A stretch of 17,274 bases of DNA, taken from the NCBI GenBank assembly GCA_900618425.1, contig UZAN01049027.1, forward strand, positions 5,663 through 22,936. The letters run 5' to 3'. The stretch is from Echinostoma caproni. Its lineage: Eukaryota; Platyhelminthes; Trematoda; Plagiorchiida; Echinostomatidae. Below, in pieces: positions 1 to 9,429 of the stretch; within the stretch, counting starts at the first letter, position 1; every line of letters begins with the position of its first letter. The position numbers and the translations under genes were made by a program. The notes beneath the pieces were generated by a model. That model saw only the letters and a list, made by a program, of their open reading frames with translations, made no database searches and was not told the DNA's origin.

Positions 1-1787
1 AGAAGTCAGATTGGCGGGTTCCGGCTCCAAAAGTATAAAAATCCCCGGTATTGATAGCCTTCAAGGGTCACCCAGTAAACCTCACAGTTATCGCTGCCTA
101 CGCCCCGACTCTCCCATCTGATAACTACGTCAAGGATAAGTTCTATTGCAGCCTTCAATCGCTTGTTAATGAAATACCCAAACGGGATGTACTTGTCATA
201 GCAGGGGACTGGAACGCTCGAACTGGTCCACAAACAGAGGCCACGAAGCACATCACAGGGAGGTTCGGCCTTGGCCAGCGCTGCGAGAATGGCGACAGAC
301 TACTCAGCTTTGCCGATTATAATCGATTGTGTATTACCAATACGCGATTTCAACATCCAAAAAAGCATCTTCTAACGTGGAACTCTAACGACGGCCGAAC
401 GGCACATCAAATAGATTACGTTTTCGTCCGTTCACGGTGGGTTTCTTCCATTGAAGACTGTCGTTCCTATCGCGGGGCTGAATGCGGGAACCAAAGCGGA
501 TCTGATCACGCACTAGTTCGCGCGAAAGTTAGACTCCATCTAACAACTCGCAGGAAGTCCGTCCCCTCAAAACGCCTAGATGTGCTTCCATTGGAGAAGA
601 GCGAGAAATGCCAGACGCTAATAGACATGATAACTGCACAGCTGTCAAACGACCATCTCAGTACATAAGGTAACACAGGGAGCTCGGTTGAAACTCAGTG
701 GACCAGGATGAAGTCATCGATACAACAAGCTGCCCTACACGCACTAGGTACCAGACCACATCGTCTAAAGGACTGGATATCCAGTCACACCATCCAGTTA
801 GCTAATGCGGCCAGAGAGGCTCGTTTAGCTCAATACTCTGCCTATCGTGATCTCAGGCGACAAGCAACATGATCAGCCAGAAACGATAGATGCAACCACT
901 GGAATTAAATGGCTATTAAAATGGAGACAGCAGCCAACCTAGGTAACACGGCTACCCTCTTCCGTCTTATTCGATCAGCATCGGGCAAGAATCAGGCCAC
1001 CCACTCTGTGCTGCGCAGCGCCTCCGGTGAGCGCATCTCCGATGGGCAGGGAAAAATGTCTCGGTGGATGGAACACTTCAGTCTTCTTCTCAATCGCCCT
1101 CAAATCCAACTTCCATGTGCGCCCTCCTCGCCATCTTCTCCATACGAAGTTAACTGCGCTCCGCCATCAGTAGGAGAAATCTCAGATATTATCAGCCATC
1201 TCAAACCACGGAAATCTCCCGATGAGGACGGGATACCCTCCGCAATCTACGCGAAGTGTTCTTTAGCCATTTTAAACCCACTTCGCAACTTACTGTGTAC
1301 AATCTGGGAAACCGAAATTTGCCCAATTGATTGGACCACATCGATTTTACTACCCTTCTCCAAAAAGGGTGACAAGTCAGTGTGCGAAAACTACAGAGGC
1401 ATCAGCTTACTGGACGTGGCGGCCAAAGCGTTTGCACAACTTTTGCCGAACCGCTTTGCTGCAGCAAGGCATGCACGCACTCGTCCTAACCAGAAAGGAT
1501 TCCGCCCCGGTGTGGGCTGCGTCGATCAAATATTCACTCTAATTCGACTCTTGGAACATCGCCACAAGTTTCAACAACCTACAACAATCTGCTTCATTGA
1601 TTTTCGTGCGGCATTCGACTCCGTAGATCGCAAATCCCTCTGGAACATAGTTCTGGCCGATGGTGTCACAGTCAAACTTGTCAACTTAATGAGATCTACC
1701 TATTTTAACACTTGCGCCCGAATACGTGTCTACGGAGAAGAATCTTGCCCGTTGGGGTTAAAATCTAAAGTGCTAGCCTCCGGGGTT
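1..1787 (+). mobile_element. RTE-like non-LTR retrotransposon (LINE), truncated and with in-frame stops
   Basis: An apurinic-type endonuclease is followed by a reverse transcriptase in one polyprotein, the standard layout of RTE-clade LINEs. Both domains lie in the same frame (codons starting at positions divisible by 3). The stretch between them (669-908) also reads as LINE linker in that frame. The frame is broken only by stops: TAA 666-668, TGA 870-872 and TAA 906-908, plus TAA 36-38 if the first 50 bases belong to the element. No frameshift is needed across about 1.75 kb. The 5' part lies outside the window. The 3' part stops just after the Ser-Gly-Val of RT motif B, before the catalytic YADD/FADD motif. 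Family assignment rests on recognised motifs, not on a search. Confidence 0.88.
51..668 (+). pseudogene. LINE endonuclease domain (EEP/APE-like), RTE clade
   Basis: This is the target-site nicking domain of a LINE polyprotein. It belongs to the exonuclease-endonuclease-phosphatase fold. Motifs in order are AYAP near residue 16, GDWNAR with the Asp codon at 207-209, TWNSNDG then QIDYVFV in the middle, and the catalytic SDH (Ser 501-503, Asp 504-506, His 507-509). These are the conserved active-site blocks, and all look intact. The ATG at 51 is an accident of the frame: the domain should begin upstream, and the first 50 bases are degraded or contain a stop. The stop at 666-668 lies between domains and is a mutation, because the same frame continues as LINE linker. 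Confidence 0.88.
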
Positions 1788-1817
1788 ACAACTGGGTTGG
1801 AAACATTCACAACCTAG
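909..1817 (+). pseudogene. LINE reverse transcriptase fragment, RTE clade, lacking the catalytic DD motif
   Basis: This is the RT domain of the same element, in the same frame as the endonuclease. The ATG at 909 simply follows an in-frame TAA. Visible blocks are the linker (LFRLIRSASGK), the finger block KSPDEDGIPSAIYAK, ENYRGISLLDVAAK, NQKGFRPGVGCVDQIFTL, and motif A FIDFRAAFDSVD with its Asp at 1599-1601. The protein follows the family up to Ser-Gly-Val near 1785. It then changes to unrelated residues ending at TAG 1815-1817. The thumb, the YADD motif and the whole C-terminal region are missing, so no active enzyme could be made. The deviation marks a deletion or insertion breakpoint near 1787. 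Confidence 0.9.
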
Positions 1818-1925
1818 CTACTTATTTCCAGTGAGAAACAGATGTCCAGTAGTGTTTTCTAGTTTTTCAGTCCACGCTTCATTTGTTTCTCCATGCACAA
1901 TGAATTCCTCCATTGAAATACAGTT
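1800..1925 (+). repeat. SINE-like 3' tail adjoining the LINE breakpoint
   Basis: From about 1828 the sequence matches the 3' parts of the SINE copies at 5154-5281 (reverse complement) and 5388-5512. Shared blocks are CCAG..GAAA, TGTCCAGTAGTGTTTTC, TTTTTCAGTCCACGCTTC, ATTTG and GAATTCCTCC, in the same order and spacing. No tRNA-like head precedes it. The LINE RT sequence ends about 40 bases upstream. Either a 5'-truncated SINE inserted into the LINE, or a deletion joined LINE coding sequence to a tail shared by LINE and SINE. The upstream edge is approximate. Confidence 0.6.
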
Positions 1926-2315
1926 TTAGTTGTTCTCACTGGTATTCATCAGATGCCAATTGATATCCTTTTGATATGCTTTGTTCAATCACGCAAGCTG
2001 CAACTAGTTCAACAGCGGAACAACAGAAAGCCAGTTGCCACGGATTTGTATATAGTGACCGAAAAGAAACGTGCTGAACAGCTGATTCGTCTATATTCAC
2101 AAACAGTGTGCCGCTTCAGGTGGGCATCGCAGACCGGAGGAAACTGACCAATTCGATCCGACGGCCAATTGGATCGAATCGATACCAAAACGACCGAGTA
2201 AACGAAGTCATACGTCGTTCCATATCATCCTGTGATGCTCGTAAGTGATTTAAAAAAAATTATAGTTCGATTAGCTTACATGTGATCCACATTCAACCGT
2301 CCACCACCACCACCG
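1926..2315. other. No gene seen; small inverted repeat inside
   Basis: The open frame at 1953-2147 has no recognisable motif. The only structure seen is a perfect 9-base inverted repeat, ATTCGATCC at 2151-2159 and GGATCGAAT at 2171-2179, with an 11-base loop. A poly-A run lies near 2252, and a short CCA/CCG triplet run at 2301-2314 leads into the microsatellite. Confidence 0.5.

Positions 2316-2379
<64 letters not shown>
2316..2379. repeat. (GTCT)n microsatellite, 16 units
   Basis: A perfect tetranucleotide array of 16 GTCT units (64 bp). It gives an artefactual Ser-Val-Cys-Leu repeat when translated. The perfect array suggests it is length-polymorphic. Confidence 0.97.
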
Positions 2380-2479
2380 CAGAGGTTTCCTCTATCTCCG
2401 TGTCGTGTACACTTACATCAACTCATTACACGCACGCAACCGTCCTTGCAAAAGAGGACTCATTCGTTTGTGAGGTATG

Positions 2480-2503
2480 ATATATATATATATATATATA
2501 TAT
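2480..2503. repeat. (AT)n microsatellite
   Basis: Twenty-four bases of uninterrupted alternating A and T, 100 bp downstream of the (GTCT)n array. Confidence 0.95.
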
Positions 2504-3658
2504 CTTAACAACCATGAATCAGGTGTACTTTATTGTACAAGTGGAATGATGCTTTTGTACTCTGAAGAGACCTACGGATAAAAACATTATCGTGAAGAGT
2601 TTTGAACCAATCATCTGACGCTTTATACGACCGGTACCAATTGACGTATAAGATAGTCTTAGATAGACCTTTGTTGATGAGAAATGTCCGATAAGTGGGT
2701 CACCTTGCAGACAAGTTATTGAATTCTATTCACTTTTGTAAAATAGAGCAACTTTGGGGCTTTGATCGAACGGTGCAAAAACTTAAACAATCATAAGTAT
2801 GCTTTAATGATACGCATCTACGGACTAGAGTAAATTTAGACAAACGTAGGAAATGTTTCACCTCTAGTAAAGCTGGATACCGATAGAAGTGCCACTAATT
2901 AGAGCTGGAATTTATAGGCAAAGCTCAGCATTGATTGGACAATCTCCGTCATAGCGTTCTTCTCAATAAGCCTTATTTCGTTCCAAGCCTCCGTGGAAAG
3001 CTAACGAAATAGCAACAAACGTATCGATCCACCCCTCCGAGATGGCACAGTTTCAGGACAATGAATCAGATGTCATCCGCCTAGACCAATAAAAAATCAC
3101 ACGGTCCAAAGACAGGAGTGCTGTGACGAGAAGAACACGGACGGCAATTGGTTAATGCGTGTTTGGTCAACCATATCCTATTATGCTAATTATTCGATAC
3201 CGTTTTTCTTTCGGTAAGTAAATCACCACTCCAATTATGAGAACACAAATTGGAAAACAAGCTCCTTTTTCATTATCCTAAACATGCCATGACAACACAT
3301 TACATATGACTAGTAACCGGGAAGGATTTTCTCTGTTATTAAAAACGAGTTTGTTTACCAATTTGCGTTCGCATTATGAGCTCTGTGAGACTGTTTAAAC
3401 ACTCCAGTGATGTTTTTCTGCTTCTCCGTGAGGGAGATTTTGGCAGTCAATGACGTGCTTTGATTACAATCACGGTGTTGATTGTTGAGCCCGAATAACA
3501 CAGTGAACTATCTTCCTCATATCATCACACGATAGAGCAAAAATAAGCTGTTCGCGAAGTCTGCAAAGTGGAACAAGCCTGGATGGAACCCTAATGACCT
3601 AGATAGTGTCTTCGTATATGCTCATGTGCCCACGTTTATGCGTACATGCCAGGACGAG
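2504..3658. other. Intergenic or intronic DNA, nothing recognised
   Basis: No long open frame, protein motif, tRNA-like box pair or extended repeat is visible here on either strand. The composition is mildly AT-rich and mixed. I cannot exclude short exons or non-coding RNA. Confidence 0.4.
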
Positions 3659-3673
3659 CGAGAGAGAGAGAGA
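3659..3673. repeat. Short (GA)n run
   Basis: About seven GA units follow GACGAGC. It is minor but is the first of three dinucleotide tracts within 160 bp. Confidence 0.8.
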
Positions 3674-3717
3674 TGAAATCAAGTGAAGTAACTACAGACC
3701 AAGGTCACAATCAACAG

Positions 3718-3731
3718 ATGTGTGTGTGTGT
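3718..3731. repeat. Short (TG)n run
   Basis: About six to seven TG units. They are complementary to the (CA)n tract that begins 54 bp downstream, so the two could pair in a transcript. Confidence 0.85.
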
Positions 3732-3783
3732 ATTCAGGCTACACATCAGTCTGTGACTCATTCGCGGTGAGGCTGAAGCCCGA

Positions 3784-3784
<1 letters not shown>

Positions 3785-3817
<33 letters not shown>
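3785..3817. repeat. (CA)n microsatellite
   Basis: Thirty-three bases of uninterrupted CA. It reads as His-Thr repeats in one frame, giving a spurious short ORF across 3722-3952. Confidence 0.96.
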
Positions 3818-3822
<5 letters not shown>

Positions 3823-5153
3823 CGGTCATTCGGTGACCAGCGTGCTTTCTGTCTTGGACCTCACCGGTATCTGTGGCCGTCGGTACGCGTTCTTACGTCG
3901 CACAACCACACACCAATCGCCTTCATCTTTGTCTCGTTCATGGGCTCGGTGACATCCCTACCTGATCGTAAAATAAGCAAAAATCGAACAGTGGCTCTGC
4001 ACGTCACCCTATTATTTAACCGATGTGACTATCGATGTCTGATAACGTATTGTCTTTCCCTCATTAACGTCTAACAAATCGAGTTACTGAGTGCATTCCG
4101 TGTGCATGTAACCGGTGAGTATCATTTTATCTTGGCATACTCGTTTTTTCAGCTGGTTATGAAACATGAGCTCGTGTGGTTACGCAAGCGTGCACGAGTA
4201 CGCTCGTTTGGTTTCGCCTACTGGAAAAATAAGCCCCATCAACAAACCTGTCGCAATGCGGGATAATCGAGACAACCCATTCGTGCCAGGCGGATGAGGA
4301 GATGAGGAAACAGAAGGATTTAACGGTCCATTATCTGTTTAAATAAAAGTCTTCGAAACGGATGCTTGAAATAGACTGCATGGGTGCTATTCCATTGATA
4401 GTATCCGTTTTGATTGGGTCCAACAACTACGACCACGACGACCACCACCGCAGCCGCAATCCAACTTTCCTTATTTCCTATATATGTGTGGTGATCGTGC
4501 AACCAGTATGTCCGCACCACGGTACAGCTTCCTGATAGCCAATCAGGAGGCAGATATCCCAACCAATCCTGTGGTCTCAAGTGGCACCAATCGGATTGTT
4601 TGAATGCAAGAAGGAAACCAAATGCACCATAACCTTGTCGACTGCACATTGAAGAATGGACCAATGATTGTTTGATGCTAGTGATATATGTTTGCATGAT
4701 TTGCTGAGTAGAATTAACTGTATCCACAGCTCGTCTTGGTTCTACCTGACCTTGCACGCTATTCGATTTCGATTCCTATTCCGAATACTACAGTATGATA
4801 GCTCTTTGCTTTGTCATTGCATCATCATAGTGAAAGTTTTTTTAGTCGTTATATTTGATCAAAGGAAAAGCGAAGGAGGCTGACCATCGCGTTCCATCAT
4901 CAGGAGCACGATTGTTCGAGCGCAACCACCGTCGCCTAATTTTCCCGTTTAATTGTAACTGACACAATCTTTTCTGGCACATGGTTGTTCAGATGTTTCT
5001 TTATAAAAAAAAGAAGTAAAGTTTGTTTTATTAGTGTCAATGGTATCATTATTTTTCGTATGATATATGAAATAATCATGTCTTATTGAATGAAGTGTTT
5101 TGTTCAGTGGGAAAAAGTGAGAGTTTAATTTTTAATTTATCACCAATTATGAC
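3818..5153. other. Non-coding DNA; no gene seen
   Basis: The 145-codon minus-strand frame at 4320-4757 owes its length partly to a GTC/GTG-type triplet tract (4429-4455) read as a valine run. It has no domain motif. The 4668-4883 plus frame also lacks motifs. A GGTCA-TTCGG-TGACC hairpin lies at 3824-3838. The segment 4156-4200 (ATGAGCTCGTGTGGTTACG) resembles 5837-5857 (ATGAGCATGAGTGGTTACG) beside a SINE, so it may be a worn repeat. 4980-5150 is AT-rich. Confidence 0.45.
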
Positions 5154-5385
5154 CATGTGAGTAATGGACGATTTGATTCAATTTCAAAGGGGGAAATTCA
5201 TCGTGGATATGGCAAATGAAGCGTGAACTGAAAAGCTGGGAAACACTACTGGACAGCTATTTCGACCTGGTTGGGTCTCACCAACAGTGTGAATCCATCG
5301 ACAAACAACTGGGGATCGCGAACCCGGGACCTCACAGGCAGAACGTTAGTGTACTGCCCACTCGGCCACCTGGCAGCTGGTCAGA
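5154..5385 (-). repeat. tRNA-derived SINE, apparently full-length, minus strand
   Basis: On the minus strand a polymerase III-type A box (TGGCCGAGTGGGC, 5368-5356) is followed by a B box (GGGTTCGCGATCCC, 5325-5312). This is the internal promoter of a tRNA-derived SINE, with the A box most like Ser/Leu tRNA. A body and tail follow down to 5154, including CCAACCAGGTCGAAATAGC, TGTCCAGTAGTGTTTCCC and TTCAGTTCACGCTTCATTTG. The tail matches the copies at 5388-5512 and 1828-1925. Ends are judged from shared sequence; no target-site duplication was identified. Confidence 0.78.
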
Positions 5386-5387
5386 TG

Positions 5388-5512
5388 ATGAGAACCAACC
5401 AGGTAGAAACACCTGTCCAGTGCTTCGTGGCGTTTCAGTTCACGCTTCATTTGCCATATCCATGACGGATTGCCCGTTTGAAATTGAATCAAATCCTCCC
5501 GTTACTCATATG
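5388..5512 (+). repeat. SINE body and tail, head missing, plus strand
   Basis: This is the same tail as the neighbouring minus-strand copy, in the opposite orientation. It runs from GATGAGAACCAACCAGG through CAGTTCACGCTTCATTTGCC to AAATTGAATCAAATCC and GTTACTCATATG. It starts within a few bases of where the minus copy's head ends and has no A or B box of its own. Together the two copies make an inverted repeat with arms of about 125 bp and a spacer of about 106 bp. The open frames reading through 5216-5518 are read-through of the SINE, not genes. Confidence 0.78.
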
Positions 5513-5639
5513 AAATAAGTAGTCAGGTTGGGAATGTTTCCAAACCGAGTCATAACCCCCGGAGGATAGTGATGAGATGAGCGAGATGTGACTCCAGTAG
5601 AACGATCGTGAAACTGGCTTGTGCTGTATTGTGCATAGG
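5513..5639. other. Spacer between SINE copies
   Basis: Short stretch with no recognised element. It includes CATAACCCCCGGAGG and a purine-rich GATGAGATGAGCGAGATG run. Confidence 0.4.
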
Positions 5640-5860
5640 CAAAACGAGAAACGGTCTAGTGGCCAAGTGGTTAGTACGCTTGTGTCTGAGGGCCCGAGTT
5701 CGATTCTCAGTTCGGTCGATAGATTCAGGCACTGTACTGATGAGACCGAACCAGGTCGAAACAGCTGTGCAGTGTAGAGCTTCCCGGCTTTTCAACTCCT
5801 CGCTTCCTTTGCTCTGTATACGACTAAATTCCACATATGAGCATGAGTGGTTACGAAGTA
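5640..5860 (+). repeat. tRNA-derived SINE, plus strand
   Basis: The A box is TGGCCAAGTGG (5660-5670) with TTAGTACGC after it. The B box is GAGTTCGATTCTC (5696-5708). The spacing is typical of a tRNA-like head. The body continues with ACTGATGAGACCGAACCAGG, TCGAAACAGCTG and CTTTTCAACTCCTCGCTTCC, matching the family tail at 5388-5512 in order. The 3' segment (5830-5860) differs from the inverted pair, so this is a different subfamily or a more diverged copy. The open frames at 5608-5904 (+) and 5550-5960 (-) overlie it and have no independent support. Confidence 0.75.
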
Positions 5861-6105
5861 AGCGTGTCGTACAGGTCAATATGTGCACCGAAGCTGGGGC
5901 ATGATATGTCACGGCATCACACCCTGGACATGTAATTATTTGACCCGTCTTCCTTATCATTCATTTCCAAAAGAAGTCGTGTGAAGACCGACGAATTTAC
6001 TAAACATCGGTTTAATTATTAGTGGTACGATTCAGCAATGCGAACCATTTTTATGTCCGTACTGAACAGAACTATGCACCGTCCATGCGCTCGCATTGTG
6101 TTAAC
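5861..6105. other. No feature recognised
   Basis: Unique-looking sequence between SINE remnants. No motif, long frame or repeat was seen. Confidence 0.35.
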
Positions 6106-6150
6106 GGTTGACTGTGTAGCTCACAGACCAGGCAGGGTTCGAACCTCAAA
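6106..6150 (+). repeat. Degenerate tRNA-like SINE head
   Basis: GACTGTGTAGCTCA (6110-6123) matches the head of the SINE at 13575-13725 (GACTGTGTAACTCA). A perfect B box, GGTTCGAACCT, lies at 6136-6146. The A-to-B spacing is too short for an intact tRNA-like head, which implies an internal deletion. No convincing family tail follows. Confidence 0.45.
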
Positions 6151-6541
6151 CCCCGGAGTTTCGCAACCCAAGTCCCATCGGAGACCTAGAAATGGTATAT
6201 ACTGTCAATAAGTTCCAACAAGAACATAGATAATCGTCCAGTACTCTTTTACCGCTTAAACACAACTTCCTTGAGGAGTAACGTGGAATTTTTCATGCGA
6301 ACGAGCAGTGCCCGACAAACGTTTTCCAAGCAAGTGAAGCGCATTGGTTTTACAAGTAGTATTAACAATAACAACCACACAAAGAGAAGGAATGTGAACT
6401 ACAGATATAATCAAGTTGATTAATACAAGTCAATTCAAGTCAAAAGTGCACTTCATTCATCCAATGTGGACAGAATGTTCAGTGAAAATAATAGTATCAC
6501 TTTTACTTTGACATACACGCTATTCAAAATGAGCTTTAAGA

Positions 6542-7144
6542 CTATGTATAGTTTCGTTTCATATTCGTTCCCTGGAAACCAAGAAACGTGACGGGTAAGG
6601 TACAACGAACTTGTGAAAAGCAGTGGTACGAGTGAATAGAGAGAGGTTTATATTTATCGCGGGTAACACGAATTGAAAAGAAGCGAGTGTAAACGATGTA
6701 ATGCATCGGACAAGATAGAACCACACAGACAGCCACAGGCCTTAAGGTGTTGGTTGACAGTGGAGTCAACCAGCACCTCATAAGATACAACTCCATATCT
6801 GAGATATTTCTCAGAGAGCGTCTGGTCCCTATGAAGTCCCTAGACAGTAGGCCGGGAAAGATTATGGGAGAGCAGTAGGCCCAATGGCATAAAACGCATG
6901 AGAAAATAAATTTCGAGATGATATACAATGGCACCCTCAGATGCCGAGGGCGTGAAATATAAAAGGTCAACTTCCTGACTTTAAGAAATGTTTGCTCTAC
7001 GTAATATAACCATTTGAGATCAGCAGATAGAAAACATTGAAGATATTTTACGTGTTGTGACCTGTCAACTTTTAAGTTATGGATCCAGATATTGGAAACA
7101 GATGATCCAGAATGTGTTGATGGCCTGCGGTCAATGGAAAACAA
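6542..7144 (-). pseudogene. CR1-like LINE C-terminal region
   Basis: A 200-codon frame follows the RT core. It contains VKYLQCFLSADLKW-type thumb sequence (with Gln-Cys where the family normally has Gly-Val), LKVRKLTFYI, PLYIISKFIFSCVLCHWAYC and SPIIFPGLLS. These are hallmarks of the segment after the YADD motif in CR1-like elements. Beyond RRSLRNISD the frame is probably shifted, because the residues stop resembling the family. The ATG at 7144 is not a real start. Confidence 0.8.
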
Positions 7145-7239
7145 AACTTTAATGCATTTATTGGGGTTTCAAGAAAGGTTAACACCGCCGGATCATTCGG
7201 AAATGGAACTTATGGCTGATTGAAGGGGGTTAGTTGAAG

Positions 7240-8018
7240 GGTTGTTGTGGTGAGATGCACCGCCAACTGCTATGTCATCGGCATATTTAAAAGTGAAAAT
7301 ATTTGGGGTGACTGGCAAATTTTGGATATAAAAGGAGAACAGAAAAGGGGATAAAATTTCACCGCGCATTACACCCGGTTTACAGTAACACTAGAAGACC
7401 TAATACCATTGAGACACGTGGACTGGCGTTGTTCGGTAAAATAGCTGTGCATCCACTTCAAAAGCTGTGCCGGAGATTATTTCGCCGTAACAGTGTCAAT
7501 GGGATGTTTCAGTCGACAGAGTTAAACGCGTTTGTGTAGTCCAAGAAACAAACGTAAACAATTTTGTTTTTGGTCTATAGTGGATAAAACAGAATGTGTA
7601 AGACGAGCAACCTCATCTAAAGCAGAGCGACGCTTACAATAAGCAAACTGATTGGAATCACGAAAATTGAGATTAGAGGATAGATGCGTATTAATTAATA
7701 CGCTCAAAAGTCTTAAGTAATACTGAAGATAAAGCAATAGACCAAAACTTACCCTTTTCTTTCTTAGGTAGTGGAGTGGTGCGCACATCACACCATGTGT
7801 TAACTAGCCTTCCTTCTGACAGACATGTATTAAAGATAAATGAAACGGTTTGTGCGAGGTGGTTTGCGGATGCTTTTAGGACTATCAGGACCAGAGGATT
7901 GATTTCTGTTGACAGCATTCAACTCCTTTAAAAATTGCTCTGTTGTGACAGTAAAAGGTAAATGGAAATCCCGTGAGGTTGTATTCGGACTCGGTAATGC
8001 TTGTACAAAATTTTTCAC
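7240..8018 (-). pseudogene. CR1-like reverse transcriptase, frameshifted
   Basis: The RT core is split over at least four minus-strand frames: 8018-7830, 7918-7691, 7791-7522 and about 7560-7240. The frame change near 7560 falls in an A-rich run. Upstream the frame reads STIDQKQN; one base over gives VCFLDYTNAFNSVD, which contains the motif A Asp. A stop follows that motif directly. KYADDIAVGGAS (7288-7253) keeps both catalytic Asp codons. No full RT can be translated from this copy. Confidence 0.82.
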
Positions 8019-8040
8019 TGAAGCAATCGATTTGTTGAGT

Positions 8041-9189
8041 TCATTGATGGCACATGAGATTGCAGTAGTGTGATGATCCAGGCCTACACGATGGCGCCTA
8101 CCCTGGAGCGGCGCGTTACACTTTCATGACATTGGCGATCAATCAAGTTTGAATGCTGACGTCAATGACACGTGCATGGCTTCTGAATACACGTCATTGG
8201 TGGATGGTGTCAGCCAATCCAAGACAATGCAAACAGAAGCAAGATTATGCAAGCAGTATTGCAATCCGATCGGTGGAATCTTAGACAACCAAAAATCTTT
8301 TTTTGTACATATTATTTAATGACTCTCATTTCTTTCAATAAACGACTTACGCACTACTGTTCCTGTGGCCTTTTCCTCGCGTGTCGTTCTCGTGGGACCT
8401 TGAGAACCCGTGCCACTGCGGTCCGGTGCTTCCGTGCTCCAGTCCGTGATAGCTGATTATTGATTCGTGTCCGGTGATTCCCATTTCGTGGTTTGTATTC
8501 CGAATTCCGTGCGTATTACTACGACTACTACAACTATTCCGAGTAGGTGAGGTTGACCGACCGCAAAGCAAACTCCGTCTGTTCCATAGCTGATGTTATA
8601 GCATTTGCAACTTCGTACTTCTCAATATCAAGATTGATCACGAATCCAATATAGTATGGTTCGCAGTAGGATTGCAGTGCGCTTTGGCGCGTGCTTAGAA
8701 ATAGTGGTAATATAATTCCCTGGAGAGCCGAGCAACACACACACACATTTATCGAAATCAACGTGGAGAGGATATTTATAATAAAAATTAGAGTATAAAC
8801 ATACTACTGAAGTGTGATGAATAAATGGGAACATTGCACCTTGTTCCGACACTCTAACCACACCTGTTCTGCATACGGACGATCTAACACCCATGTTATT
8901 ATTGTTTTCAAACTGTGGGTTCAGGCCAACCTTTTGTTCCGTGAACCTGAATGATCTCGTAACGGGGTCCAGTTCAGAGCTACGAGCGGGCCACTTTAAT
9001 ACGTGGATTCCACAGAAGAAGACCATTACTTTTGCTATCCATGACGTCCGCGTTATGTTGTTGCTTGAATGAAAGAATGCTTTTTCATTCACCTTTAATG
9101 TGATAAACGGCAAAAATAAATATGTAACTGGTTGTATACATTGAATCTGATCTACCAATATGCCAGTGCACATTCATTCACCCGCCGGT
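8041..9189. other. No gene recognised; imperfect inverted repeat inside
   Basis: The longest frame here (9173-8628, minus, 181 codons) has no motif I recognise and no family-like blocks, so I do not call it a gene. An imperfect inverted repeat lies at 8155-8214: GCTGAC...CAATGAC.CGTG against CACGTCATTG...GTCAGC, with a perfect TGACGTCA palindrome at 8157-8164. 8347-8560 is unusually rich in CGT/CGTG words. A short ACAC run sits at 8734-8745. Confidence 0.4.
8155..8214. repeat. Imperfect inverted repeat with a TGACGTCA palindrome
   Basis: The left arm (8155-8174) pairs with the right arm (8190-8214) through GCTGAC/GTCAGC and CAATGAC/GTCATTG, with a five-base bulge in the right arm. It could be a worn terminal repeat of a small element or chance. 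Confidence 0.4.
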
Positions 9190-9429
9190 TCATAGTCGCA
9201 ATTTATTTGGATACAATAATCTATTCACCTTTTTTTCATCGATCGTTATGACAACATTTCCTTTCATCAAAACAGAACTGAGATCAATGTCGCGAGATGA
9301 GTTAACATTTGGTTTAATCTTCTCAGTCGCTGACTTAAAACAGTCACATATATAGCACATGGGAATAGTCAATTATGGTGAACGATTATGTACAAGCATA
9401 CAAATATCACTAAATTTAAAAGCAGTAGG

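Larger units (their letters stand above)
6420..8040 (-). mobile_element. CR1-like LINE, RT and 3' part, degenerate, minus strand
   Basis: Read from 8040 down to 6420, this is the RT and C-terminal region of a CR1/Jockey-type LINE spread over several frames. Blocks in order are LKELNAVNRNQSSGPD, then PLPKKEK with IALSSVLLKTFERI, then SNQFAYCKRRSALDEVA, motif A FLDYTNAFNSVD followed by a stop, motif C YADDIAVGG (7285-7274), then the C-terminal KYL..FLSADLKW and LKVRKLTFYI blocks. The endonuclease is absent from the window, so the copy is 5'-truncated or its 5' part is lost. The 3' end at about 6420-6440 carries a short repeated TCAATT/TCAAG motif, as CR1-type elements often do. Multiple frameshifts make it non-functional. 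Confidence 0.83.

Noticed and set aside
2282..2473. Ser-Val-Cys-Leu repeat protein
   Set aside because: It is a (GTCT)n microsatellite read in frame.
3722..3952. His-Thr repeat protein
   Set aside because: It is a (CA)n microsatellite read in frame.
4320..4757. 145-codon minus frame with a valine run
   Set aside because: The valines come from a GTC/GTG-type triplet tract; the rest has no recognisable domain.
5216..5518. 100-codon frame
   Set aside because: It runs through the inverted SINE pair and has no independent support.
5550..5960. 136-codon minus frame and the 98-codon plus frame opposite
   Set aside because: Both overlie a tRNA-derived SINE and show no protein motif.
8347..8571. 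Possible LTR or 5' end of a retrotransposon, from its CG-rich words
   Set aside because: No TG...CA ends, no direct repeat partner and no primer-binding site were found in the window.
8628..9173. 181-codon open frame on the minus strand
   Set aside because: No motif, no family-like blocks and low-information composition; it lies between LINE and Penelope fragments and is likely a chance frame.
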